This document shows, in pieces, positions 23,050 to 35,066 of a DNA stretch of 64,000 nucleotides; within the stretch, counting starts at the first letter, position 1, and each line of letters starts with the position of its first letter. Both the position numbers and the translations under genes were made by a program. The notes beneath the pieces are model-generated. The model was not told the DNA's origin, searched no databases, and saw only the letters and a list, made by a program, of their open reading frames with translations. This stretch comes from Rhodosorus marinus (Eukaryota; Rhodophyta; Stylonematophyceae; Stylonematales; Stylonemataceae). The stretch lies in NCBI GenBank assembly GCA_029953675.1, contig JAMWBK010000006.1, positions 1,798,001-1,862,000 of the forward strand. The letters run 5' to 3'.

Positions 23050-25831
23050 TGCAAGAGTGCTTGTTGTGACGCTTGGGACATGCCCTGCTGCGTCGTCGCG
23101 AACTGCTGCTGCTGCTGCTGCTGCCGTTGGTGCATGTGCGCTGCTTGAGCTTGCTTCTGCGTTTGCTGACCAGGTTGATGCATGTGCTGCTGCTGCTGCT
23201 GCTGCTGCATCATCTGCTGCGCATGTTGTTGCGCTATTTGAGATTGTTGTGGATGATGTTTCTGTGCTCCTGGCTGAGTTGTCATCTGTTCCCCCTGTTG
23301 CTGGGAGCTCTGTCCTTGCTGAGTTCCCATTTGCTGTCCAGATTGTTGGGGCTGCTGCTTGTGTCCTTGGGACCCCTGTTTGGGCGCGGCAGGGGACGGA
23401 GCCAAGACTGGTGCGTTCACTTGCTGCGTCTGTGGTTGCGCTCCTGCATTGCCCGGGTTCATCATCATCGAACGATTTAGCATTGCGAGATAATCTGGCG
23501 GGTTCATAGTTCCCATTGCCATGCCGGACATTGGTACTTGCGGGACTAGCATCTGTGCTCCACGCCCAGCATTCCGGTTCTGGTTCGACTGCATTGGGTG
23601 AATCATTTGAAAGTTTGCACCACCTTGCGCAGCATTTGGTTGCCCGCGCATGTTGCTGTTTCCTCGGCCAACCATTCTCGGCATGAACGCACCCTGTACC
23701 GGGTTGACGACTGTGGGCAAAACTTGAGGCGGCTGCACTTGCATGTTGTTCGAATTGACCTGCTACAATGTTTGACATCCCATTAACTTGAGCAAGTTCT
23801 CTCAATGAAGCCAGCTGCCGACCTGCTTTGTATATGTACTTACTGCAGCGCCACCTTTGACGTTTGCGGCGTTCCGGCCCTTTGCAGCGGCCAGAGGTCC
23901 AGTCTTCCCCTTTCCCGCCTTCACAGCTGCATTAGAATTTGCCGAGCTCACTCCCGTAGACCCAAGTGCTGCGTTCATATTGGCTATATCGTTTCCGTTT
24001 GAGGCGTTCACTTGTTGGTTTCCAACTTGCGGACGAATCTGCAGAGGCGCCTGTGAAATATTCGGCTGCACTCCCTGCTGCATCAAACCAATAGGAACGG
24101 GTCCTACGTTAGACCCTTTCTGCGCAACGGCGATGGCTGCAGCTCCGTTGTTTGCCGCCATCTGCATGTTGCTCCCAGTCATGGGTCCGCTGGCAGCGCC
24201 GCCGTTTTGTCTAGGTGTTTGACCTCTGCCGGTGCCGGGGACTTTTTGTTGCCCCTCCATTTGAGCTCGTTGTTGGTGTACTGCTCGAGCAGCTTTCTGC
24301 TTTACCTCTTCCATGGAAGCAGCATTGTTCATAGGACGTACTGCACCCTGTTGTTTTCGCTCGAACATGTGATTGGCAGAAGCCTGCTAAGGATATCGGG
24401 TAAAACGGAAGCTAGGGTCAGTAAACTCCAAAAGCTAAGGTATACTTTTTTCTCAGCTTAGCCCCTTGTTTTCATCCAACCTTTGCCCTTTTCGCTTGTT
24501 GAGTGCCCTGAGAAAGAGCGGATGCAGCAGCAGCAGCCGAACTAATTGCAGACGTATTGCTCAAGGTCTCCGTAGACGCCGACCGTTTCTGGCCAATCGT
24601 TTCCGCTTTCATGCCACTCATTGCATTCTGGTGCTCCTCAAGTCTTCTGTCAGTATTCACCGGCTTCCCGTGCGCAGCTCCGTTGGCCATGGAGTGCATG
24701 GTACCTGCAGCTGCATTTGCAGTAGACGCCGCATTGCTGGGAGTCTTCTGCGGCTGCAAAATTCGGTGATCGGTAAGGAACGAGCGCTGCCTGCCAAACG
24801 ACGTCTGGCAATGGAAGATGGGCGTAGTGGAAGTCGCCGCCGGTTGCGTTCGAAGACCAACAGCACGTAACGTGGAAGTCAGATGATCTCGGAACCTACA
24901 TCATTAGACAACAAAACAGTTGTAAGTCACGGATGGCATACTCCCAGAACCAGACACCCTTACCGTTTCGATTGCATTGATAGAATCGCGGATGGGAGTG
25001 ACGGAGTGGGAGCTGCTGGCGCTTGTTGCTTTGCAGCGGGACTTTGAGTCCTCTGGTCGGGATTATTTCCAGGGGGTACTGGGGACAGCGGCACATGTAA
25101 TGTAGTCTGCGGATCCAAAACCATCGCCCTTGATGTTTGATTCTTGGGGGGCAGCGGTTTCAAGCCTAACTGAGCTAATTTCGACCACTCGACCTCGCCT
25201 CCAAGTGTGTCGGCTGCTGAGGAGATTGAATCGTATCCATCACCTTATCGCACCAAACGTATGAACGCTCAGAAACTCGATTTCGATTACACACGTACTC
25301 GCAACTGCATTACAGCAGACTTTGAACGCAACAAGGTTACCTCCGGTTATAGTTAATCCCATCGCGGCTGCGGCAGTCGCGATCTTCTTGTCAGCCGGAG
25401 TCTTCTTCCTTGCAAGATCGGCAGGAGGGAGAGGATCTCTTCTGCGCAAGGTGTTCCTCACCATTCTATGAGAAACATAGTTGAGGAAGAGAGTAACGCA
25501 AATAATTTTAGAACGGCGACTAAATCACGAGACTAAGTAATCCATGTCGAACTTGTACACAATTGAACGCTCACCGGGCCTTGGGTCTTGTCACCAGAGG
25601 ACTGACCGTCGTCTTCCATTTTGCGTTCTCCTTCCGCAAGTACAAAACGTCCTTAGCAGTACCTCGAAAGAATGCCGATCCCGGGATCGCTAAACATGTC
25701 CAAGATGTTGGTCAGTTGGCTCTCACAATTGCAAAAAAACTATCCAGATAACTTTTGAACCAGGCGAGCTTACCCCGAACCACGTCCGCTGCAGTGTCCT
25801 TTGCACCAGCATTCTCAGAGAGGGAAGCCAT
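22782..25831 (-). CDS. Large Gln/Met/Ala-rich protein of unknown function (possible transcriptional coactivator)
   Basis: Seven exons, 25831-25774, 25689-25575, 25465-25341, 25243-24964, 24895-24481, 24386-23844 and 23759-22782, sum to 837 aa exactly. The N-terminal ~170 residues look folded and basic (FFRGTAKDVLYLRKENAKW, MVRNTLRRRDPLPPADLARK, GGEVEWSKLAQLGLKPL). The rest is low complexity. Poly-Gln tracts encoded mostly by CAG/CAA lie at about 23104-23124, 23183-23210 and 23011-23052 (about 14 Gln). The C-terminus is acidic and Met-rich (ALAEIDEMLAM). Such composition is common in Mediator, TAF and other nuclear coactivators, but I recognise no defining domain. Two introns end in NAGNAG acceptors (24389-24384 and 23764-23760), allowing a one-codon variation. 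Opposite-strand Ala/Leu/Cys-rich frames are shadows of the CAG tracts. Confidence 0.75.
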
Positions 25832-27741
25832 CTATAAATATGCTCTTGAGAGTGTGCCTTCCAATGATCAAGCCTGATGGCTCTGATTTTCAGCTGAGAA
25901 ACAGTCCTAGTGCACCCACTCTAGAGTGATGTGCGTAGCCTGGAAACTCCGAGCGAGCAATACACCCCGGGGTTAGTCATGCCTATCCATGAAACCCCTC
26001 AGAAAATCTGCACGCCCGCGCCAACCTTGCGAATCTCAACAGACCCAAAAGAAACCTGCCCGGAAGCCCACCAACGTCCAAAATCCACAACAACAAGCCG
26101 CCAAAAAAAAAAAGATAGCGAAAAGTACCAAAAACAAGGAGATGGATCTAAGTCAAGCCAAAACTTCACAGAAACATATCCAAACCCACCAAACCCGTCA
26201 ACGATCCAACTCCAAATCCTTGCTCAAACGAGGAAGACCAAAAGCAAAAACAACCTCGACGATAAAAATATAAATATAAAAAAATCCGCAGACCTGTCTA
26301 CTCCTAAATCAGCATAAATATCCAACGTCTCAAAACAACCTCAGCTCTCCTTCCTCTTCCCCCCGCTCCCGAACAAAGGAGAAAGAAAGGTTCCTGAAAA
26401 CTTGAAGAACTAGAACCCTCTCCACTACATATATTAAAACAAATCGCTCCTCCCCTCCACCGCTCACTCCAATAAAAAAAATCCACCACTCCTACTCCTT
26501 GAGGAACCTCTCAAAGCACCAAGTCGCAACTACCTCAGTCTTCTTCCCCATTTTGCCTTTTCAAAAGCCTTTTTGCTTCCCGCCCCAACTCTTACTTTCT
26601 GTTAGTAAACAACTCAAACGAAAAGAAGAGGGTAGAAAAACCCATTAAATTGAGCCAAAAACAGACTTATTTACATTTTCGTGCGATAAAGAGCTTAGTA
26701 CAAATATTAGTACCCGTTCATATTTAATAAACGAAGAATTTTGGAGTGTTACTTGAACGGAAATACGTCCGTACGAAAGTCAAAGCGACAAGTTTTTCAC
26801 ATACTTTTATCCTACTACCAATACATTTTATTCGTTTACTAAAAATATATATCGTCTTTTATTATCGGACATTTTATGACAATCTGACCAAAACGATTGG
26901 CCCAAAAACCATTTTGAAATATGAGAAAAACAATATTTCGATTTTCTTGGGAATCGGTATTGTTTGGTTGTGTTTTTTTTTTGGGGGGGGGGTTGGGGAA
27001 GGTTTGCATGGAACTGGCTGACTCAGGAATGACTGTCAGAAGAAATACTCTGGGTAGCTTCTCGTTGAACGCTATGGAATCGTATGGACAGGTGAGCGAG
27101 TATACGATGTATTGTTCTTGGTTGTTTGCTCCGCATGCTGAGCACGTTGAGTACTCCTACTCTACGAGCGCTGGCGGCTCTTCAACGCGGCCGCGCGGAA
27201 GAGGTCGTGACTGACCCTCCAGTTGCGAAAGGATCGCTGAGTGAGCTTGTGGTTCTGTAGACTTCTTTGGAGTACGTACTTCTCTTCCTTATCTTTATAG
27301 CACCTCTTCTCTGAAGGTTTATCTTCAGCAAAGAACATATGGTCTGTTTTACGCCTTCAAACCTTCGTTGCGTCCGGCGATGAACTAATATCTGTAATAC
27401 CTAACCGAAACTAGTCCGCCGATTGAGGGTCTCGAAGCGGTGAAGTGCTTACCAGAAACGTTTGGGGATTGGCCGAGTCCGTACTGTGAGAGAAACGAGC
27501 GAAGTGCACTTTTACATTAAGCATGGTGACGAACTTGTCGTGTAAGAGCGTGCCCGCCATCAACGGAAAGTGTGAATATAAATAGTATTGAATTATGAAC
27601 CAGAGCCAACTAATAATATCTTCTCCTTGTAGCTCCAGTTGCGTCGGGCAAACAGCGTTCAGCAATCTCACAGGTTCTTTGGGCATCAACCGCAATTCCG
27701 CTGCAGTGCACAGCATTGCGATAGGCAGATGTCCAGCTTCG
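25832..27741. other. Intergenic region with a possible small plus-strand gene
   Basis: 25930-26640 is a C/A-rich, Lys/Pro/Asn-coding-like stretch. 26640-26940 is AT-rich. A G-run lies at about 26982-26990. A weak plus-strand candidate is described separately (27008-27387). A 101-codon minus frame at 27716-27411 starts only 26 bp past the DUF1475-like stop and has a donor-like GTAAGC near 27449. It has no motif I know. Confidence 0.4.
27008..27387 (+). CDS. Tentative two-exon small ORF
   Basis: Exon 27008-27091 encodes MELADSGMTVRRNTLGSF... up to ESYGQ and is followed by GTGAGC. After a 237-nt gap an acceptor TTTATCTTCAG opens a frame QRTYGLFYAFKPSLRPAMN, then TAA at 27387. The phases agree (47 aa). 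No family is recognised and the intron is longer than local norms, so this may be chance. Confidence 0.2.
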
Positions 27742-28587
27742 TCATTGTAAAAACCCGTCTCGCGGGTTCTGGGTTAACATGGCCTCCAGCGGGCTTGCTC
27801 CTGTGTTGCTAAGCATCTTGTGCACTACGTAGAGCATCTGTGGAATTATGACGATCGCACGAGCACAGAAATCAGCAAATCGCATGTAAAGCGCAGTTTC
27901 TTCGGCTCTCCAGTTTTAGATTCAGCTTACCGATACACCATTGCCTCCGAAAACGAGTGCAAGGATCCAGGGAAGCGCGTAAAAGGTTGCTTGCTCGGAT
28001 ATAAGGATGTACGACACCACAAAGACCAGGCCAATAAGGTTGTTTATGAAGGTGAGCAATATCCATGGGTTCCGCTTTGTCTTCTCCCAGCCAATACCAA
28101 GGCTCTCGGCTTGGATTGCTCGAACGCACACGTACAAGAAGTACAAGAAGAGGACAAACGCCACGCCTGCAATTATCCATGTCAGCGGGTTCTTGCGTTT
28201 CATTTCTCCCCTGGCTTCTCCGTCTGGGTTGGTATTCCAAACAATGAGCGCGTCCCTCAAAGATCTGTGCTCGAAAGTTAGGTAGCAGAGGTATGCCATT
28301 GTCACAATGTGCCCGAATAACACCACACCGCCGATGACAAAAATATTCCTTCTCAGAGTTCCATGATAAATTCCATTGAAAGTGAAATACAGTGCTACGA
28401 AAATCACAGAAAGCGAATAATCCACTAGCGTTGCGTATCCCCAACGCTCAGTAAGCAGCTCCTCCTCGTGAGAAAACCCCATACCAGACGCCACCACAAT
28501 CAAGATGGCGCTGACGTACATCAAACTGGAAATCGAAAACGCGGTCATCCCACCATATCCGCACGGAAGTAAAGGGCGCTGACCCAT
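27742..28587 (-). CDS. Multi-pass membrane protein, DUF1475-like
   Basis: Exons 28587-27931 and 27837-27742 (250 aa, exact sum; intron 93 nt). Six or seven hydrophobic helices are visible, e.g. SSLMYVSAILIVVASGMG, LSVIFVALYFTF, IFVIGGVVLFGHIVTMAYLC, AGVAFVLFLYFLYVCV, LLTFINNLIGLVFVVSYI and ALPWILALVFGGNGVSMLYV. The protein looks like an internal duplication: a helix with T-hydrophobic-D/N, an aromatic-rich helix and a G-S/G-hydrophobic-T-x-x-Y helix occur twice. That is the pattern I associate with DUF1475 proteins of plants and algae (about 250 residues, function unknown). The family call rests on pattern memory and length, so it is moderate. Confidence 0.6.
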
Positions 28588-30167
28588 CGTTCCGCTCTAA
28601 CTCGAAACCGAAATAGTCAATTCAGCACAAGCACTCCTGAGCCAACCAATCAATCAAATACCTCCACTCCTCCAATAAACCTCCTCAAACCCACCGATGT
28701 CCAGGCCCAATGACTCCCAACTCGCACCGCAGACACCGAAATCAACCGCAAAACAAAACCAGATCTCCAAACCCCAAACCCCGAGCGAAAAATAAAAACA
28801 AAACAAACAAGCAAGAACTCAAGACTACGAAAGAAAGTCCTCTTGTCCAGTTCTCAAAAGACAACAGATCACAAAATTTCCAATCCAGCCTCCTCGATCA
28901 CCTGTGCTAGCCAACCTCCCCAAAAGTCTTCCCGAACCTTTCCAAGCCTTTCCCAACTAACTCTCCTCCTCTTCCACAGGCTCTCCTTCCGACCGGAATG
29001 GCTGTCCTAAAAACATCTCATCACTTAAAAGACTAAAATCAATCAATACAAAAACCCAATATTCAACTCATCTAAAATACATTAAAAATTTCGAATACAG
29101 CTGTCCATCCTTTTTCGAGATTTTAATTCTGTGTTAATATATCTACCCCCCCCCCTTTTTTTTAGAGCTGTACAATCAAGAATGGATATAGTTTCATTTC
29201 TTCACAAGCCCTTGCAAAATTTATGTTTTTGTTTTTTGTTCGATTATACGGTTTATCGTTTAGCTACGAAGCTCTGAAAGGGGTGAGAGATGTCCTGATT
29301 TGATCAGTTGGAAAATAGGGGTGAGGGGGTGGGGGTTGGTGGTGCGTGGTGTAGGTGGATATGGAGCACGGACGAGGGTGGGAGGTGAGGTCGGCAAGAC
29401 GAGGTCTGTCGTTGAGTGCGAATCCGTTCTGTTTAGCTGGCTTGTTGGAAGAATTTTTTGGTGCGCTCCAACCTGATCTGCCCTAATTAATGCGCGTTGC
29501 GCGACTGCGCTGCCCAGCGTGAGCTCCCGACGCAGGAAGCAAGGAAGTTTGAAGTATCGGCCCTTAGAGCAGCCTGTGAAGCCCAGGCTTTGTCAAGCTC
29601 GCGATCCAACGATGTCCATTAGAATTTATGCTTTTTAGGGCTTCGGGCAACGAGAGAATCTCTTTTGAGCCGCAGCGGGCGCGCTTGAGCCCGATCTTTG
29701 GCCATCCGCTGAATTTTAGGTTCAGGCGGCTGGCGGCTGTATCCGTGCCCAGAATTCCGCGCAAGCTTGCCCCTGCTTGGCAGTGTTTAAAGAGGCCCAG
29801 TATCGATCCTAGCTTTCTATTCGGATCTATTGAAACGATCCTTTTTCCAAAATATCTTTTGTCGATAATTCGCTTTGGTCGTCGCGGTTCCGTTGTGAAC
29901 AGAGAGTTTCGTTCGCGATGGCCAGGAACGCCCCCCCTCCTGGTCAACAGTACCGATCATGGTACGCTCTGTCATCACCGACTATCCTGCGCAAGTCCTG
30001 GCACAAACACACCGACGCCTTTCAGCTACTCGCCAAACGTCGCGTCGATGCGCAACATCTCGTGTCGGAGATACAAGGTCCTCATCGAACCAGATTCAGA
30101 GTCTCAGGCAGACAGCTCGGAGTAGAGTTTTCTGTGCGCCTGAAGCGATCACTGGAGTTTGAAAACT
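28588..30167. other. Intergenic region between divergent genes
   Basis: This holds the likely promoters of the DUF1475-like (minus) and ChuX/HutX-like (plus) genes. There is a C-run followed by T-run at 29147-29163, a G-rich stretch at 29315-29400, and overlapping frames at 29560-30205. The longest of these run into the ChuX/HutX-like start and have no motif. Confidence 0.45.
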
Positions 30168-30986
30168 ATGGCGTTTGTTGGATTGGGAGGAGCACTACGA
30201 TTTGAGAAGGCCAGATGCGAGATTTCCAGTCGGTCGACGTGTCGGTCGAGACCTCGATATTCAAGAGTCGTCGTTTCTCAAACGGAGTCGGCCGACAGCG
30301 AACCAACTCCGAAAGCGAAGAGGCTCATAGAGTTCTTTGACGAGGCAAAGGACTTGGGAACGATCCGGTTCATCAACATCGGCGATGGCTCCGTGATAGA
30401 AACACTCGGACGCTTCGACTACTCTGTGAAGTACAACATGGTCCGGGGAGGCCTACTGAGCTTGATATCACCAGACTCGCTCTTTGAGTTGCATCTGGCA
30501 ACGGTAACAAGTGCCTAGCCGTTCAGATTCTCTGGTGTTGTGGAGTAAGATATTCTCGTGCTCACCTCTCAGCGTTTTCTCCACCAAGCGCAGAGCAAAA
30601 TCGACAAGATCACCTTTACGAAGCAGCCCGCGAAGTTTGGGGACCATGACATCTATGTTATAAGAGTCAAAAGAGATGATGACGGAATTATGATTAGCGG
30701 TATGCTTATGTGGTGAGTGAGACCACATCCTCCCCTGGAAGTAAGGGAACATTTCCGAGACTAAGCACTGGCAATCTTTCGAATGCTTGACATTGGTAGG
30801 AACCCATCAGAAGAGCCCGGCACATATGTACGTTATAGAACTAAAAGCTTCACCGATTGCCTCCGAAGCAACGCTAAACAGATCTGCTTTCCCTCTTGGT
30901 ACTAACTATAGTTCCCGGGAACTGTCGACAAGTTCGTCGGACTCATGGAAAAATACAATGGTGAAATTGTGTTCCCATCGGACTAG
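30168..30986 (+). CDS. ChuX/HutX-like protein with plastid-type leader
   Basis: Four exons, 30168-30503, 30594-30712, 30800-30827 and 30912-30986 (185 aa). The third intron ends with a textbook branch point and acceptor, TACTAACTATAG. The leader MAFVGLGGALRFEKARCE has the early Phe and basic Ser/Arg content of a red-algal plastid transit peptide. The mature part reads KDLGTIRFINIGDGSVIETLGRF, then FELHLAT joined to SKIDKITFTKQP, GDHDIYVIRVKRDDDG, and GMLMWNPSEEPGTYFPG. This resembles the heme-utilisation carrier family ChuX/HutX, which binds or transfers heme or tetrapyrrole intermediates. I propose a stromal heme or tetrapyrrole-related role, but the family match is from memory and only moderately secure. 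Confidence 0.6.
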
Positions 30987-33900
30987 GCTTCATCCGCTGA
31001 AGCAATGCGGAGGGAGACTCAACGATCAGGATGATTATCCGGGCGGCACCAGAATAATTCAGCAAGGTGGAATAAACCTCGACTTGGGTGCGCTGGTTGA
31101 AAGCCTCTCACTGATACTCGACAATCTGATCCCGCGCTACCCTCATGCAGCTTAGGTTCATGACGTGATCTCCAAAGTATAGATCAAGACCCGGATGTCT
31201 GAGTAGCGCACGTCAAATCATGCTCGATAAGTCACAAACTCCGGTCTTAACCTTTCAGGTTCTTTGTGTGTAGCTTGCATATGCCCTCTTCGACTTTAGC
31301 ACACCTCCTGATCCTCGACGGCGTATCTCTAAGCTCAAGTGCCATATGCACTTGGTCATTGGTTCCCGACGCCGTGCTCGATTGGGCATGGAAAGGAAGA
31401 ATATCGCTCAGGATGCGACGGGCAGGACGCCAGGTGCTAGCTCGTACGGATTTCTCACAGCCTTGCCACAGCGGACTCGTACTCAATGCAGGACGCACCG
31501 TATGTTCCGCCCGATTCTCAATCCAGTGTCGGTCTGTTCAAAATCGGACTTACACAATGCTTATCTTTGCGCGCAGATGTCGGATATTCCACAGATCTTC
31601 CAGTACTAGGCCGCGAACTATGGCAATTGAGATGAGCTATGGACTAGTCGAAGTCTAGAACTTATCCCGATCGCAGCATATTGCATACACAAGCAAATGA
31701 GAAATTACATCATCCCCTATTTCCGACTTGTCAGGCACAAAGCACAATCAACCTAACTAATTCAGCCCTGCTTGCGCGATTAATGCATAAGTGAGCTTTG
31801 ATTTCAGAAACCTTCTAGCCCCGACGGCGTAGTAAAAAAGCCCGCTTACGTAATCATCACGAAATATAACTACAGCTGATGTGGGCTTGCTTTCGATATG
31901 CACTTACCCAGCGGCAATTCTCAACTGCGCGATGATACGCCCTTCATATCCGCGGCCCATTCTAACCTAGAAATGGCGAGTCGATGAGACGCATTTTATG
32001 CATTTGACACCCCTCCTGGAGACGAGGTCTCTCCGTCCTCGGCTAGTCTGGAGGGTCACATTTCGCGGGGTTGTTAGTCTCCGAGTAAAAAGTCAGTCAT
32101 TTGAAACCCCGGGATTAAGAACGGGATGCCATCATTGCTTGATTACCCACTCCAGCATCCCGGGAAAAGTTTCCTGAAACAGCGATGACCGCTTGCAAAC
32201 TGTTTACATCCCAACCCGTTTCTCACAATTTTCTTTTAGCGAACTGGGTGTTTTTTCCAATCAATATGTTCGTACTTTTCATAAAAATGCGTAGCAACAC
32301 CAGAACAAGATGCTGTTTTCTCATTCGAGGGGCACTGTTCCGCTGCCAGTCCTAACAGCACTTTACCGGCAGCACAGCTCTGCTGTTTTCTGTTCAATCG
32401 CCCACTTTGAAGAGGATTTCAGTAACAACAGAAGGGGTTTTCCCTTCCTACTGAAGCCAAACTCGGCCATTTGGATATGCGAACTGCCATATAGACCATA
32501 GACCGTGGGCTTCAATTGCCGATCCTAGCCCCTGTCATGCAATGGACTTTCTGAGCCATCCATTCACATCAGGTCTACCCACCACCAAAAATATTTTTGG
32601 GTCCTCAGCCAGGAGCTATCCGGCTCAAAAACGCATCCACTTCCGAGAGCCCATTTCAACGGATCTCGACTCCAGCCTTTTTTCAGCCAGAGTGACCTGC
32701 TCGAGCGCCCTTAAACGATTCAACAAAGTAAAGTGATGGGGGCATGATAGCATTCTTCACCACTAAACTCGCTTCCCCCCTTCCCCCCTTCCCTACGTGA
32801 AGCGTTTCACAAGTGAATGCAGAACAAAATACTGGTGGCCCAACAAAATTTCCTTTCCAATCTTCACAAATGATTGGTCAACAGAATCGCCAAGATTGTA
32901 GTCGTTTTTTGACTGCGCGATAGAATCCTGATTGTTTCCTTTCAACAAATGGATTACGATCTATCAGTCTATATGGTGTCACGCAAGGGGGTATTCATTA
33001 AACCGGAACGAAACGGATAAGCTTGCCTTGTTGCATGTGTTTTGAAGTGATTGAGACGAGTTGCTGAGTTCCATTAGGGGTAACTAGCGAGGACTCGCAT
33101 CTACTGGAAAATTCCCTCGAATACCTTATACATACTGAATCTTCTTGAGTTATGCGGAGTGCCAAAATCAGCAGGCCCACTTCACAACGAGACAAAAATA
33201 TATATATTCATTGTACACGTTGTGCGGGCCACTTGGCGGGTGAAGCTAGTCAATGCGACGACAATCTCTATGTATAAAATAATAGCGTTATCATATATAC
33301 CCATTGAAAAAAGGATTAAATATTTCCTAGCAACAAATTTGCAATACTGTAAGTATGTTTGAGTGACGATTCCCTCACCACGAAAAAAGTCACCCTATGT
33401 CCCTCCCCCTTGAATAATATTGATCTCTTCGCGAAACCCTTGCTTATCGATCCCAAATAGGGTATATCAGAAATAGCAGCTCGACTACTTCCCCTATCTT
33501 CTTTGTCCAAGGGAATCTTCTGATATTCGAAATATCGAAGTGCTAGTAGTAGATATTTTAACTACAAGTCCAGATCGACAAGCGGCCCCCACACACCCAC
33601 CCCCCTCTAAACATGAGAAGTGGAAGAAGATTATTCTTATTTTTTTTTACCTCGATCGCAAGTGATTGACTGATATTCAATCAACATATCATCATCACTG
33701 GTAAGGGGGTTCCTTTTTCCGTGCTCTATGAATACTGATAGTTTTTTCACGGACTGTTCCGTAATCTGATTTCTTCTGGCCCCAATTGGAAAGGTGATCC
33801 GCCACCTGAGATTAGATATGAAAAATAAGGATGCCATGGATTGATCATTGACGAATAACCTAACAAACCAGTGGAAGCACTTGTCTTACCGGTAAGCAGT

Positions 33901-35066
33901 CGGATTCTCAGTCCCCGTGAGGTCGCAGTTAAGACCCTGAGCTAGACTCTATAAGAGAAAGCCAGAATTTCCCAACCGGAGGTGGGGGGGGGAGGTGGAA
34001 AACGATTAAAAAAGGGGTGGTTTCGCTTTCAGTACGAAACCAGCGACCGTACTAGATCAGCTTTTTCCAACAAGAGCAAAAAAAAACAACATGTGTGAGA
34101 GAGAGAGAGATACGTCACCCTTTATGTGAATTTCACAAAGGAGGGGTAAAGCGCAACTGTTTCATTCAATAATGACTGACTGTATATTAATATATACTTA
34201 CTAAATTAAACATGAATGAACGTTCACAAGTATAATGACTGAAACTGAGTCCTGGGAAAGTAAAAGGTAGTCCAGGGGGGGTTGCAGATCGAATCGATGA
34301 GACGACCATGCGACTAAGGGGTAAAAAGGAGATGCTGTGTTGGGGAGGACCGATTGAATTTTTCTGAAGAAAACTCTCAGTCGTGGTCCCCCCCACTCCT
34401 TTTCAACCTTTTTTGGTCTATTTTTACGTATGGCTGGTGGACTAGTACATTTTTATAAGTATTTTACAGCGTTTGCAAGAAGATTTAGGTGTGCAAAAAC
34501 AAGGAAAAAAAATTAATACCTACCAACGCCAACAAAACAAAGTCAACGGGGGCGACTTTTGTTTTTTTCCCTTTTTTTTCTGAGTTGAGTCCCTTACCCC
34601 CCTTTTTTTCTTTCTTTTTTTCTCATCGATTGTAATGTATTTGACATCAAATAGTTTTGATATTTTAATGAATACGATCGGAGCTGGGATCCTTAATTTG
34701 CATTAAATTATCGATTAGCAATGGAATAAAAGTTGAAAATGGGAAAAAGAGAAATTTTTTTCGTGAAAATTCCTTTGCTCAGCCCTTTGTGTGATCGGGT
34801 TGCTTAGTATATATCTCTAAGCGCGATGTGGGAGGGAGGGGATGGAAGGGGACATGATGGTGGTGAAGTGAAGTGGATGCGCGAACCTGAATGTGTTCGG
34901 GGAGAGAAGGGAGTTGTGGAGGGTGAGTTTGTGAAGGATGTTTGTGGGCTAGAGGTACCCTTGGCGTTGTGAGTATTTTTAACTGGAGTAGGAAATCGCG
35001 GTTGGGTTTTTGGGGTTGTGCGGGTAGGGATTGGATGGTTTCCTAGTGTTTCTAATTTCGGAGAGG
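30987..35066. other. 4-kb gene-poor, low-complexity region
   Basis: This is the longest gene-free stretch. 31160-31660 has overlapping frames of up to 130 codons with no motif. 32760-34700 is AT-rich with many homopolymer runs (A, T, C and G tracts, e.g. 34380-34400 and 34580-34625). A (GA)7 microsatellite lies at 34097-34110. I find no tRNA, snRNA or transposon structure. The last 250 bp should hold the MYB promoter. Confidence 0.5.
34097..34110. repeat. (GA)7 microsatellite
   Basis: Seven consecutive GA units within the gene-poor stretch. Confidence 0.9.

Noticed and set aside
22951-23509. Long Ala-, Leu- and Cys-rich plus-strand frames
   Set aside because: They are reverse or shifted readings of the CAG/CAA tracts in the minus-strand Gln-rich gene.
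29560-30205. Frames of 95-165 codons upstream of the ChuX/HutX-like gene
   Set aside because: They overlap one another on both strands, lack motifs, and run into the start of a well-supported gene in another frame.
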